Positions 45,771-54,435 of a stretch of DNA of 64,000 nucleotides are shown one piece after another. Position 1 is the first letter of the stretch. Each line of letters opens with the position of its first letter. Source of the stretch: Myxococcota bacterium (lineage in GTDB: Bacteria > Myxococcota_C > UBA6777); NCBI GenBank assembly GCA_023150835.1, contig JAKLKB010000002.1, forward strand, positions 124,001 to 188,000, in the 5' to 3' direction. The notes below the pieces were generated by a model. It was not told where the DNA came from, made no database searches, and saw nothing but the letters and a program-made list of their open reading frames with translations. The position numbers and the translations under genes are program-made.

Positions 45771-46715
45771 ATGCTTTCCAAATGGAAAACCCTTCTCCTC
45801 GCGGGATTCTTGGCGCTCTCTCTTGCGCCCGGTCTCTCTCACGCCCAGTACGATCCCGATCTCGATGACGGCAACCAAAACCAACAACCCCCACCCCAAC
45901 AAAGTGGGCAGCCTGACGCACAGCCCGGCGTTGCACAACCCGGCGTGCAAGAAACCTTACCTCCACCCGAGCAAGTCACCGCTCACCCGCACATCAACGT
46001 CAACGGCGTTCAAGTCTATTACTATTACGACAACGGCGTGGCGCGTTATTATTACTTCGATGGCAACAGTGCCCGCATCTATTACCCCGTGGGATGGCGT
46101 CCTTGGTACTTGAACGGCGGAATCCGTGTGAATTTCGATCCCGCCCCTTACACCGTCTTTGATGGCCGTCCTGTGTACTACTTCTGGTACAACGGAGCCT
46201 ACCGTTATTACTGGTACAACAACGGCGCGATGACCTATTACCCCATCGGATGGCGCCCTTGGTATATGCGCGGTGGCGTTCGCGTATGGTACGCTCCCCG
46301 CTACCGTTATCACTACCGCAACTGGTACCGTCACCGCACTTTCTATCGCCGTGGCGTGTACTATCGCCCCAACCTGTACCGCACTCGGTACCGCGCTTAC
46401 TACACCCGTTATCGCGGCGGTTATCGCGGCGGTTATCGCGGCGGTTATCGCGGCGGTTATCATCGTGGTTATCATCGTGGCGTCAATCGCGGTTATTATC
46501 GTGGCGTCAACCGTGGCTACAATCGCGGCTACAATCGCGGTGTTCAACGCGGCTACAATCGCGGTGTTCAACGCGGCTACAACCACGGCTACAATCGCGG
46601 TGTTCAACGCGGCTACAATCGCGGCGTTCAACGCAGCGGTGGTGGATATCGCGGTGGCAGCAGCGGTGGTGGATATCGCGGTGGCAGCAGCGGTCGCAGT
46701 GGCGGTCGCCGTTAA
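45771..46715 (+). CDS. Secreted Arg/Gly/Tyr-rich repeat protein
   Basis: 314 residues. Signal peptide (MLSKWKTLLLAGFLALSLAP...) cut after SHA, an acidic/Gln-Pro linker, then two copies of a Tyr-rich module (YYPVGWRPWYLNGGIRV at about 104-120 and YYPIGWRPWYMRGGVRV at about 158-174). The last third is made of short repeats of RGGY, HRGY, NRGY and NRGVQRGY. The basic, Tyr-rich tail suggests surface or matrix association, perhaps polyanion or polysaccharide binding; this is inference. The start is ATG 45771 with a consensus AGGAGG 5 bases upstream, implying strong expression. Confidence 0.72.
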   Translation: MLSKWKTLLLAGFLALSLAPGLSHAQYDPDLDDGNQNQQPPPQQSGQPDAQPGVAQPGVQETLPPPEQVTAHPHINVNGVQVYYYYDNGVARYYYFDGNSARIYYPVGWRPWYLNGGIRVNFDPAPYTVFDGRPVYYFWYNGAYRYYWYNNGAMTYYPIGWRPWYMRGGVRVWYAPRYRYHYRNWYRHRTFYRRGVYYRPNLYRTRYRAYYTRYRGGYRGGYRGGYRGGYHRGYHRGVNRGYYRGVNRGYNRGYNRGVQRGYNRGVQRGYNHGYNRGVQRGYNRGVQRSGGGYRGGSSGGGYRGGSSGRSGGRR

Positions 46716-47263
46716 TCCTCACCTCTGTTGATCGAGCCTCTTGCTCCCGCCCTTTCCGCCTCTGTTGATCGAGCCTCTTGCTTCCGCCCTTTCCACCTCT
46801 CCCACTTCATCTCTCCCCCGCCTGATCTGCCCGCTCTCCAAACCTTCTTCCCTACAACCCTTCTTGCTCTCGCCTCAAAACGCTCTCGCTGTGTTGTCAA
46901 AAGTACACTGTGAAAATGCCGTTGCACGCGCTCTCCATCACAACACACGACAAAAACCCCGTCGAAACGCTCGAATGCTTCGTATGGATCGCACCGTCCG
47001 CTGTTTTCGACGTCGGCGATCGCACACAACGAATACATCCTCCTTCACAATAACCTATCCAAAAGAAACACCTTTTTCTTTCTCTCGATCACATTTCTGA
47101 GGTGGTCTTGTTCTTGCTTTGGTGCACGCCGCCTTCCGAAAAGCAAATACTCGTTTAAAACAACGGATACAAGGCGAAGGCGCACAAGCCAAACAAGAAA
47201 CTCAGCACAAAGGACGCCTCCCAAAGCGCCCTCTGTGGCTCTCTCCATCCTAAAGGAAAGAAT
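46716..47263. other. Intergenic region before the squalene monooxygenase gene, with a 37-bp tandem pair
   Basis: 548 bp. CCTCTGTTGATCGAGCCTCT and the following TGCTCCCGCCCTTTCCG occur twice in tandem at 46722-46795 (period 37). The rest shows no gene, RNA or recognisable repeat. The promoter of the monooxygenase gene should lie here; I cannot identify it. Confidence 0.75.
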
Positions 47264-48694
47264 ATGCGTGTAGATGTTGTGATCGTCGGTGCGGGCGTTG
47301 CGGGTGCAGCCTTGGCGACGGCGTTGGGTCGTGCAGGTTTTCAGGTCGCCTTGATCGACCGTAGCCCTCATATTCCCGAAGTAATCGCTGGAGAACTCCT
47401 CCAACCGGGAGGATTCCAAGCCCTTGAATCGCTCCATCTCGAAGAAGCGGTCGAAGCCATCGACGCTCAAAAGATCATCGGCTTTTCTGTCCTCCAAGGC
47501 GAAGAAGGCCAAGCCCTCGCCTACCCCCCACGCAGCGAAAGCAAAGAACACCCCCACGCCGAAACCAAAGGCTACGCTTTCCGCCATCACCGTTTTGTGG
47601 GCCGCTTGCGCACACTCGCTCAAGAAACCCCTCATGTTCGCTTTCTGATCGGTCAAGTCAGCGATCTGATCATCGAACAGGGCCGTGTGCGAGGTCTGTG
47701 TTATCGGGACGCTGAGGAAAAACAACAAACGATCTACGCCGATCTGACCGTTGCAGCCGATGGACGGGCCTCTCGATTGCGCAGCCAACTCAGCCAAGGC
47801 GCACAGCCCGAACAAGTCTCGTATTCGATCGGCGTCTTGCTCAAAGATGTCCCCCTTCCTTTTCCACAACACGGACATGTCTTCCTTACCCAACCTGCCC
47901 CCACGCTCGCTTATCCTATCGCAACCCACGCGATCCGCCTGCTTGTCGACTTCCCGGGAAAACTCCCCAAACAAAGCAACGGCGAGATGGCCGATTATCT
48001 GCTCTCTTCGCTACTTCCGCAGATGCCCGCCTCCCTCCACGACGCCATCCGCCGCGCCGTCGAAGAGGGAGCCATCCAAACCATGCAAAATATCCGTATG
48101 CGCCCTCCTAGCCCCACCCTCCACGGAGCCGTCCTGCTCGGCGATGCCTACAATATGCGCCATCCCATGACAGGTTCCGGGATGACCGTCGCCCTCAACG
48201 ATGTCCGCTTGCTCGTTGAAGCCCTTCAATCCGCCCACTTTCATCACCCCCCTGCTCTCGACAAAGCCATCCAAAGCTTCTACCAAAAACGCGAATCTCT
48301 CGCTGCAACCGTCGATATGCTTGCTGGCGCTCTCTACGAGATCTTTCGCGCCAAGGATACCACCCACGCCCTGATGCGCGATGCCGTCTTGCGTTATTGG
48401 CAACTCGGAGGCTTCGCCGTTTCTGGACCCATGTCTCTGCTCTCAGGCATGGCCCCCAAACCCTTGATGCTGCTCACACACTTCTTTGCTGTGGCCTTCA
48501 TCGAAGCCGGCCAACGCTTGTTGCGCGCCCCCACCCAACCCCAACGCATCTTCCGCGACTTACAAGATGTTTTTCGCCTTGTATCGGGCGCATTCACGAT
48601 CATACAACCCCAGATCCCACGTGGGCTGCGCATCTTTTCTCCCCTCGCCACCGCACTCTATCCCACCCCGCTCTCTTCCCAAACCAAAGGCTAA
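47264..48694 (+). CDS. Squalene monooxygenase-like FAD-dependent epoxidase
   Basis: FAD monooxygenase of the squalene epoxidase (ERG1/SQLE) family, 476 residues. N-terminal GAGVAGAALATALGRAGFQV (FAD), then AGELLQPGGF, which is characteristic of squalene epoxidases, the DG motif AADGRASRLRSQL, and GDAYNMRHPMTGSGMTVALN near residue 293, close to the eukaryotic GDAFNMRHPLTGGGMTVAL signature. The C-terminus has hydrophobic helices suitable for membrane association. It would oxidise squalene to 2,3-oxidosqualene, the entry to sterols. No oxidosqualene cyclase or sterol-modifying gene is in the window. ATG 47264 follows AAAGGAAAG. Confidence 0.88.
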   Translation: MRVDVVIVGAGVAGAALATALGRAGFQVALIDRSPHIPEVIAGELLQPGGFQALESLHLEEAVEAIDAQKIIGFSVLQGEEGQALAYPPRSESKEHPHAETKGYAFRHHRFVGRLRTLAQETPHVRFLIGQVSDLIIEQGRVRGLCYRDAEEKQQTIYADLTVAADGRASRLRSQLSQGAQPEQVSYSIGVLLKDVPLPFPQHGHVFLTQPAPTLAYPIATHAIRLLVDFPGKLPKQSNGEMADYLLSSLLPQMPASLHDAIRRAVEEGAIQTMQNIRMRPPSPTLHGAVLLGDAYNMRHPMTGSGMTVALNDVRLLVEALQSAHFHHPPALDKAIQSFYQKRESLAATVDMLAGALYEIFRAKDTTHALMRDAVLRYWQLGGFAVSGPMSLLSGMAPKPLMLLTHFFAVAFIEAGQRLLRAPTQPQRIFRDLQDVFRLVSGAFTIIQPQIPRGLRIFSPLATALYPTPLSSQTKG

Positions 48695-48718
48695 CACCAA
48701 ATCCGCCCGTTGTATGAC

Positions 48719-48990
48719 CGTAAAGACGTAGGGGCAGCCCCCATAGGCGTTAGGTGAAGCGGAGGAAAGCCCCCCACCCCGCCCTCCCCCGTGAACAGGG
48801 GAGGGAGCGAAAGTCGGAAGCATCGGGGATTTTGTTTTTTCATGACGCACGCTGTATGCACCAAATGCAGACGCTGCCCCAACTTCCCCCCGTTCACGGG
48901 GGGATTGAGGGGGGGAGAAAAAAAAAGGCGATCAAGACCGACTCTACGAGGTTTCCACCTTAACAAGACGCGTATGGGGGCAGCCCCCGT
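48719..48990 (+). repeat. dispersed repeat family B, copy B2, MITE-like with terminal inverted repeats
   Basis: About 270 bp. The left end (GGGGCAGCCCCCATAGGCGT, then TAGGTGAAGCGGAGGAAA) is the approximate complement of the right end (TTTCCACCTT, CGCGTATGGGGGCAGCCCCC), giving terminal inverted repeats of roughly 40 bp with mismatches. Inside are a perfect hairpin CCCTCCCC/GGGGAGGG, a second hairpin CCCCCC/GGGGGG, and the GCGATCAAGACCGACTCTAC block shared with B1. No open frame for a transposase is present. Structure and copy distribution resemble a non-autonomous mobile element. Confidence 0.75.
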
Positions 48991-49012
48991 GATTATTTGA
49001 TCCAACGAATTC

Positions 49013-49147
49013 ATTCCGTACATTCCGTACATTCCGTACATTCCGTACATTCCGTACATTCCGTGCTTTGCGAAGCGCGCAACTCCCGTTGGTCGTTGTC
49101 CGTGGACTCTTCTTTTCGGTATCCTCTGCGTGATGCCCGCGTTTTGT
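49013..49147 (+). repeat. dispersed repeat family C, copy C2 (six units)
   Basis: Five identical ATTCCGTAC units and one ATTCCGTGC at 49013-49066, then GAAGCGCGCAACTCCCGTTG, GTCGTTGTCCGTGGACT and the flank CTTTTCGGTATCCTCTGCGT, GATGCCCGCGTTTTG, the complement of C1's flank. It begins 23 bp after B2, and C1 and B1 are also neighbours at 11.2-11.8 kb, so C and B co-occur at both loci. The remaining 49148-49463 contains no gene I can support. Confidence 0.93.
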
Positions 49148-49463
49148 ACCCACATCACACAACGGGCGGATCTCGTATCACACCAACGCACAAGCTATGG
49201 AGCCCCTCCCCACGCAGCCCACCCCACGCAAAGAAGCAACACCCGCCACCACCGATGTTGGTGATGCTCACCACGCTCCATGCTGGCAACGCACACCATG
49301 AGCGATGTTGTTGACCTCGCAAGGTGTTTTGTGCTTTTCTGTCGGCCACTCTCGCGCCGACCTCACACAAACACTTCGTTCCAACAACGTTGTACACGCG
49401 GCCCACAAACCAACACAACTCATCTATCACCCTACAACCTTCGGCTGTATCGCAGGCTTTTTG

Positions 49464-50759
49464 ATGAAATCACTCAACCATCTACCCCAACCCCCATCCC
49501 CAACCTCTTCCTCCCACACAAGCCCTTTCTTTCATGCGCAATACCTCGAACGATCCGAGCATTACGCGTATGCCGCCACCTTTTCTATTAGTTGGCTGTT
49601 TCTGTTCGGGCTTTTGGCGCTTGGCCTTGGCATCGCCTACTGGTCTTTGGCAGCGTGGGAAACCTACTTCGTCAACGACCCCTATTACAGGGAGCTACGA
49701 GATCTCACGGCGATCGCAAACGCCACCACTGCCCTTGTGGTCACTCTCCCTCCGCTGATCCTGCTCCAACTACTTTTCCACTCCACCACGCCTTGGGTTC
49801 AACGCGCACAAGCCTATTATGGCGGGCTTTGGGTGGCTTGGTGGCTGACGCTTTGGATCGGTATGGGCCTTCCCTTCGGCGGTTCCGCTGGAACTCTCTC
49901 GATCCTCTCTGTCGCTGCGCTCCTGACGCTCGTTGATCAACGCCGCAATCTTCTGCTCAACAAACAAGCCCCCATCCTCGGTGCGATCGCGCTTTTGCTC
50001 GCGGGCCTACTTTCCTTTCCGATCTTTGGAGCCCTCCTCTGGAAAGCTGCCCCTTGGCTGGCCCTACTCTTGGGCTTTATCGCGATGCGCACCTTCCCCT
50101 TCAAAGACGATCCTCGCGGCATCTTTGTGATCTCTGCGTTGTTTGTGTTTAGCTTTGGCCCTTGGCTCACTACACACCCCCGTTATACGGGGTTTTTGAG
50201 CCTCGCTCGTTACAACGCTCTCGACGACTCCGCCGCACAACACGCCCTCCGCTCCCTCCACACAGATCACAAACACCTTCCCTCCCTCCGCTTTTACGCC
50301 ATGCTCTACCCCCTCACCAAATCCCCTTCCCTCCGACCCCAAACCACTCGCCTGTTGCTCGTGCATTGGTCACAAAATCCCAACCATCGGCCTTTTCCAA
50401 CAGCCTTCCTCCGCCAACATTGCACAGCCCTCGATCTCCCCACCCTCCAAAAACAACTCCATGACTCCATACTCCAAAAACGCCTACTCACCGAGCTCTT
50501 CGCCTACCTCCGCTCCCCTCAAACACGCGACGACGCCCGTTGGCTTCTGCTTGCTCTCCAAAAAAGCTGGCCTCACCATCACCACGCCTTCCAAACACAC
50601 CTTCAACCCGCCACTTTCAAACCTTCCCCTCACCTCTTTCCTCCACCTCGCATACACGCATCCCTCAAAACAGCCCTTCCCTCCGCCACTTCCAAACCCA
50701 CATCCCTCAAAACAGCCCTTCCCTCCGCCACTTCCAAACCCACGACGCAAAGGAAATAG
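49464..50759 (+). CDS. Membrane protein of unknown function, first of a tandem paralogous pair
   Basis: About 431 residues. Hydrophobic segments fill residues about 35-240 (roughly seven TM), then a soluble helical domain of about 190 residues. The C-terminus carries the 14-residue unit SLKTALPSATSKPT twice, from a 42-bp tandem repeat at about 50661-50745. It shares with the next gene the segments GPWLTTHPRYTGFLSLARYN (here) versus GPWLAREQRYTNALSLAQSS and LLLVHWSQ versus LLLHWTRR in the same order, so the two are diverged duplicates. I chose ATG 49464; the frame is open further upstream. Unrecognised family. Confidence 0.7.
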   Translation: MKSLNHLPQPPSPTSSSHTSPFFHAQYLERSEHYAYAATFSISWLFLFGLLALGLGIAYWSLAAWETYFVNDPYYRELRDLTAIANATTALVVTLPPLILLQLLFHSTTPWVQRAQAYYGGLWVAWWLTLWIGMGLPFGGSAGTLSILSVAALLTLVDQRRNLLLNKQAPILGAIALLLAGLLSFPIFGALLWKAAPWLALLLGFIAMRTFPFKDDPRGIFVISALFVFSFGPWLTTHPRYTGFLSLARYNALDDSAAQHALRSLHTDHKHLPSLRFYAMLYPLTKSPSLRPQTTRLLLVHWSQNPNHRPFPTAFLRQHCTALDLPTLQKQLHDSILQKRLLTELFAYLRSPQTRDDARWLLLALQKSWPHHHHAFQTHLQPATFKPSPHLFPPPRIHASLKTALPSATSKPTSLKTALPSATSKPTTQRK

Positions 50760-50764
50760 CCTTC

Positions 50765-52699
50765 ATGCACAACGAGACACGGGCTTTCATGCGCCCAAAC
50801 GGCTTTTTTTGGCTTTCTCTTGTGGTGATGGCGGCTGGTTTGGGTTTTTGGGGTCATCTGCATTGGCAAAGCCCGCCTTGGCATGACCAAGCCTCCCTTC
50901 CATTGAGGCTTTCCGCGATCGGTGGGCATGCTCTCTGCGGTGCGTTGTTGATCGGTTTTTTCGTGGGCTTGGCCCCCCTCTCTTTGCGTGCCGCGATCCT
51001 TGAACACCCGCGCCTTTTTGCGATATCGCGAGGATATCTCTTGCTTTGGTGGTGCGTGGCGTGGGCGGGCATGGGCCTTCCGTTGTTTGGGTGGGCGGGG
51101 ATTCTTGTCTGGGGGGTGTGCGCCTTGGTATATGCTTCCCATCAAAACCGCGAAGCGAGCTACGCTGAGACCTTACAAGCCGCCCTTCCCTTCGGTGTTT
51201 TGGGTGGAATGATGATCCAGTTCGCTCCTGCTGCTTTGGCGTGGCTTTGGTGGATCGCCCCTTGGTTCGGGCTTATTCTAGCACTATGCAGTCTCCCGCT
51301 TTGGCGCTGGACCTCCGATACGCGAGGGGCCTTGCTTGGGATCTTGCTTCTGCTCTTTGGGCTTGGCCCTTGGCTCGCTCGTGAACAGCGATACACAAAC
51401 GCCCTCTCTCTCGCCCAATCTTCCGATCTTCAACCCGCGACTCTCCGCCCTTTCCTTCGCCGTCTCGTCCAAGAAACCGCGATCCCCACCTCTCACACTC
51501 AAAAGCTCTTCGGTCTCTTTGTGGCTCGGCCCAATACACAACACGAAGCCCTCCGCTGTCTTCTCCTCCATTGGACCCGCCGATCGACCCCTTCTGCTCT
51601 TCCGCAACCCCTCCTTCAACAGATCACTTGGAACGCACGCACCGAACGCCTCTTGCGCGAACAACTGCTCCCGCACCCTTCCCATCAAGCGGCTCTACGA
51701 CAACAAGCCCTCGCCCTGCTTTCTTCTCCCCAAGACGCTCCGCTCGCAGCGCATCTGTTGTCTTTCTTTGCTCGCCACCTCCCACAACATCGCCCCATAC
51801 TCTCCGCTTCGATCTCCACCCTTTACTTCTCTTCCACACACCAAGATCCCCTTTACATCGACCTTCTCCGATCACTGCTCCAACCCATACACGGAAAAGA
51901 CGCATCCATCGCGCTTTTGCGCTTCTTTTTTCAGCACCACCCCCAACAGCCCGACGCCCAAAAACAACAATGGCTCCGCGCTCTCCTTTCCTTAAACGCC
52001 CAAGACACCGCACTCTTGCGACGCACCTTCTCCGAACCCATCCGCGCACAGATCCGACAGCACTTGCGATCCCTCGACACACCACAACAGATCCTTGGGA
52101 TGCAGCTACTCGCCCACCTCGGCCACTCCGACTCCGAGTGGCTCGCCACCTTTTGGGATACCCTGCCCCCCTCTTTTTTGGACACCAAGCTGCGCCATCC
52201 TCATCCTTCTTTGCGCGCCTACGCCCACGCCCTGCGTTTCCAGCAATGGGCCTCTTACCCCTTACGCAACCAACAACTCCTCCAAGCCCTCCGAGATCCC
52301 TCCCCGCTCGTCCGACACCTCGCCCTCTCCGCCTTCCCTTCCATCCACCAACAACTCCAACACATCGCTCCGCTCGCCCCCATCGATCCTCGCCTCCATC
52401 CCTTGCTCTTCCAAACTGCCCTTCAAGCACTCCGCGCACAACCCCAAGATATCGAACCCATCGCTTACACCCTCTCCCGTCTCCACCTCACAACCACCCA
52501 AAAACAACAAGCCTTCTCCGCTGCCAAAACACTCCTCCCCCTCCAACAAGCCCGATCTGCCCGTTTTCTCCGCTCTCTCTTTGCTCTGCTCGCCACCCTC
52601 GAACCCCAACCCACCACACGCCCCACCACGCAACCTATCACGCGCCCCACCACACAACCCATCACGCGCCCCACCGCACGCCCCGCCCCAGCACGATAA
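50765..52699 (+). CDS. Membrane protein with HEAT-like C-terminal domain, second of the paralogous pair
   Basis: About 644 residues. About six membrane segments in the first 215 residues, then a long soluble alpha-helical region with HEAT-like spacing (for example PSPLVRHLALSAFPSIHQQL). It ends in a Thr/Pro/Arg tail with TTQPITRP repeated. The start is ATG 50765 with AAAGGAA about 9 bases upstream and 5 bp after the previous stop, so the pair is co-transcribed. It is about 200 residues longer than its neighbour because of the helical region. No catalytic motif is visible; the family is unknown to me. Confidence 0.72.
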   Translation: MHNETRAFMRPNGFFWLSLVVMAAGLGFWGHLHWQSPPWHDQASLPLRLSAIGGHALCGALLIGFFVGLAPLSLRAAILEHPRLFAISRGYLLLWWCVAWAGMGLPLFGWAGILVWGVCALVYASHQNREASYAETLQAALPFGVLGGMMIQFAPAALAWLWWIAPWFGLILALCSLPLWRWTSDTRGALLGILLLLFGLGPWLAREQRYTNALSLAQSSDLQPATLRPFLRRLVQETAIPTSHTQKLFGLFVARPNTQHEALRCLLLHWTRRSTPSALPQPLLQQITWNARTERLLREQLLPHPSHQAALRQQALALLSSPQDAPLAAHLLSFFARHLPQHRPILSASISTLYFSSTHQDPLYIDLLRSLLQPIHGKDASIALLRFFFQHHPQQPDAQKQQWLRALLSLNAQDTALLRRTFSEPIRAQIRQHLRSLDTPQQILGMQLLAHLGHSDSEWLATFWDTLPPSFLDTKLRHPHPSLRAYAHALRFQQWASYPLRNQQLLQALRDPSPLVRHLALSAFPSIHQQLQHIAPLAPIDPRLHPLLFQTALQALRAQPQDIEPIAYTLSRLHLTTTQKQQAFSAAKTLLPLQQARSARFLRSLFALLATLEPQPTTRPTTQPITRPTTQPITRPTARPAPAR

Positions 52700-52703
52700 A
52701 TGT

Positions 52704-53750
52704 CTACTTGATACAACGCAACAGCCCGACATCGCAGCGTTGGCCGGTTGCGCAGTCGCTGTCCTGCAAGCAACCGAGACACACGCGGCGCTGGCCGAAG
52801 GTCAAGCATTTGTCGTAGCCAACAGCAACGCATTGGCTATCGTTGTTGCAAGGACGTGCTTGACATTCTCCTCCGAGGCAGCGGGGAAATCCTGACGCAC
52901 AATCGGCGTCCTTCGTGCATTGAACGCAGCGCTTTTCGGTCGAACAAAATGGCAGAGCGATCGAACAATCGCTGGCGTCTTTGCACCCACACGATCCCTC
53001 GACACATCGGGGCTTTTGCGGATCACCAAGACAATCGTCTGCGCTCGTACATTCGACACAAGCCCCTTCGTTGCAACGCTTCCCCTCGCCACAGTCTTGG
53101 TCTTTCTCGCACGCAGGCTTGCAAGTCCATGTCTTCTCATCGCACTTTGGCGTAGGTGCTTTGCAGTCTGCGCTCGTCACACATTGCACGCAAAACAGCG
53201 CTCCACTCGAATCTTTGCGACACTTTTGACCTGTGGGGCAAGAGCAACCCGCACAGATCCCGCTCAAACATTGGGGGGCATTTTCGCTTGAACAATCCCG
53301 ATCATCGCGGCATTGCACGCACACATTGGACTCACAATAACTGCGATCCTTGCTGCTACAATCCCCGTTGCCTCGGCATTGCACACACACGCCTGTTTGA
53401 CAAAAAGGTCGTGCCGTTCCGCAATCGCTATCCGCGATGCACTCAAAGTCTCGCTTACACAAGTTGCACACAAGGCAAGTTTTGGCGGTGGGACGACCAT
53501 CGCTGTTGTTTTGGCGCTCCCAACATTCCCCGCACAATCGGGCTTTTTCGCGCTCCAATGTACACGTTCGCACCGTACTCCACTTGTTGTTCGAGTCGTA
53601 AGTATAAGTGATCTTGCAAGTGCCTTCGTATTCGCAACGATTGTCTTCTTCTTTTTCGCTTGGTTGGCAGGCCCCCGCCCACACAACAAACCACCACGCG
53701 ATCAGAGATATCCGCAACCACCGAATGTTCTGGATGGATCTAGGCTGCAT
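52704..53750 (-). CDS. Cys-rich lipoprotein
   Basis: About 348 residues. The signal peptide ends WAGAC (C28), a usable lipobox. The mature part is a string of Cys-rich modules with pattern CxxDxDC...xCxxGxCVxC (for example CVQCRGNGDCSSK, CVQCRDDRDCSSE, CVECTSADDCLG), about eight in all. It resembles the N-terminal half of the protease lipoprotein at 18238. No enzyme domain is attached, so a surface adhesion or binding role is a guess. The start is ATG 53750; a TTG one codon earlier is also possible. It is convergent with the paralogous membrane pair, stops 4 bp apart. Confidence 0.82.
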   Translation of the reverse strand: MQPRSIQNIRWLRISLIAWWFVVWAGACQPSEKEEDNRCEYEGTCKITYTYDSNNKWSTVRTCTLEREKARLCGECWERQNNSDGRPTAKTCLVCNLCKRDFECIADSDCGTARPFCQTGVCVQCRGNGDCSSKDRSYCESNVCVQCRDDRDCSSENAPQCLSGICAGCSCPTGQKCRKDSSGALFCVQCVTSADCKAPTPKCDEKTWTCKPACEKDQDCGEGKRCNEGACVECTSADDCLGDPQKPRCVEGSCGCKDASDCSIALPFCSTEKRCVQCTKDADCASGFPRCLGGECQARPCNNDSQCVAVGYDKCLTFGQRRVCLGCLQDSDCATGQRCDVGLLRCIK

Positions 53751-53822
53751 CAAGCGCTCTTTTCTTTACTTTCATGGCCCGCGTCCCTCCCCAACGGAGC
53801 CATCGCGTCCAAGGGATGGGGA

Positions 53823-54233
53823 TTAGAGGACATCGCGCCCAGTCATGGCTTTCAAATACGGCGTATTGACCGCCGTCAATTGTTGTGGGTCTGCGTAGAT
53901 CTCTTCGACGTAATCACTTTCCCACAACACTTTTTCGATCTCTTTGTTGAGGAAGTCGAGCGCAGCATCAAACACAGGAAAAGACTTCGAGTGGGCGACG
54001 GCCTCGACTGCGCGCTTGTGCGTCACTTCACCGTCGATGTTTTTTTGGAAGATCAAGCGTTCTGCTTCATTTTCCAGATCGCGGTAGCGATCGATGTAAT
54101 CTTCGATGGTCGTCTCGATCTCACGACAGAGTTTTCCCGTCGCCCCCGGGGCGATCTCCACCATCTCTTCATTCATCCAACGCTCGACCATCAGTTGAAC
54201 TTGGGTATTCACACGACGGTGATCAAAACGCAT
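53823..54233 (-). CDS. Small conserved acidic protein, possibly DUF507 family
   Basis: About 136 residues with no signal peptide. It is acidic and helical: VERWMNEEMVEIAPGATGKL, CREIETTIEDYIDRYRDLEN, KEIEKVLWESDYVEEIY. The arrangement of an N-terminal R-V-x-x-x-V-x-x-M segment, an I-x-x-x-I-x-D-Y helix and a second helical half resembles DUF507, but I am not sure. I chose ATG 54233 (MRFDHRRV), with GGAGG 9 bases upstream; ATG 54242 would abut that site. It lies between the Cys-rich lipoprotein and the low-complexity protein on the same strand. Confidence 0.65.
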   Translation of the reverse strand: MRFDHRRVNTQVQLMVERWMNEEMVEIAPGATGKLCREIETTIEDYIDRYRDLENEAERLIFQKNIDGEVTHKRAVEAVAHSKSFPVFDAALDFLNKEIEKVLWESDYVEEIYADPQQLTAVNTPYLKAMTGRDVL

Positions 54234-54435
54234 AATCGCCATCCTCCGCAAATGAGTAAGGGTTGAAAACTCCGAATCTATCGGTGTTTCGCGATGGCTG
54301 CCCTCGCCTCTTCTCGGAAACGGCAGCCCTACAACCTAGCACAACGGTCCGAAGGCGAGGTTCTATCGTACGCGACGAAGGCCCACCATAACCAACATCC
54401 CACAGCACGTCTAGTCTTTTTGCAAAGCGCAAGGA

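Noticed and set aside
46273-46731. Ala/Val/Ile-rich frames antisense and out of frame in the YRGG gene
   Set aside because: Shadows of short in-frame coding repeats in the 45771 gene.
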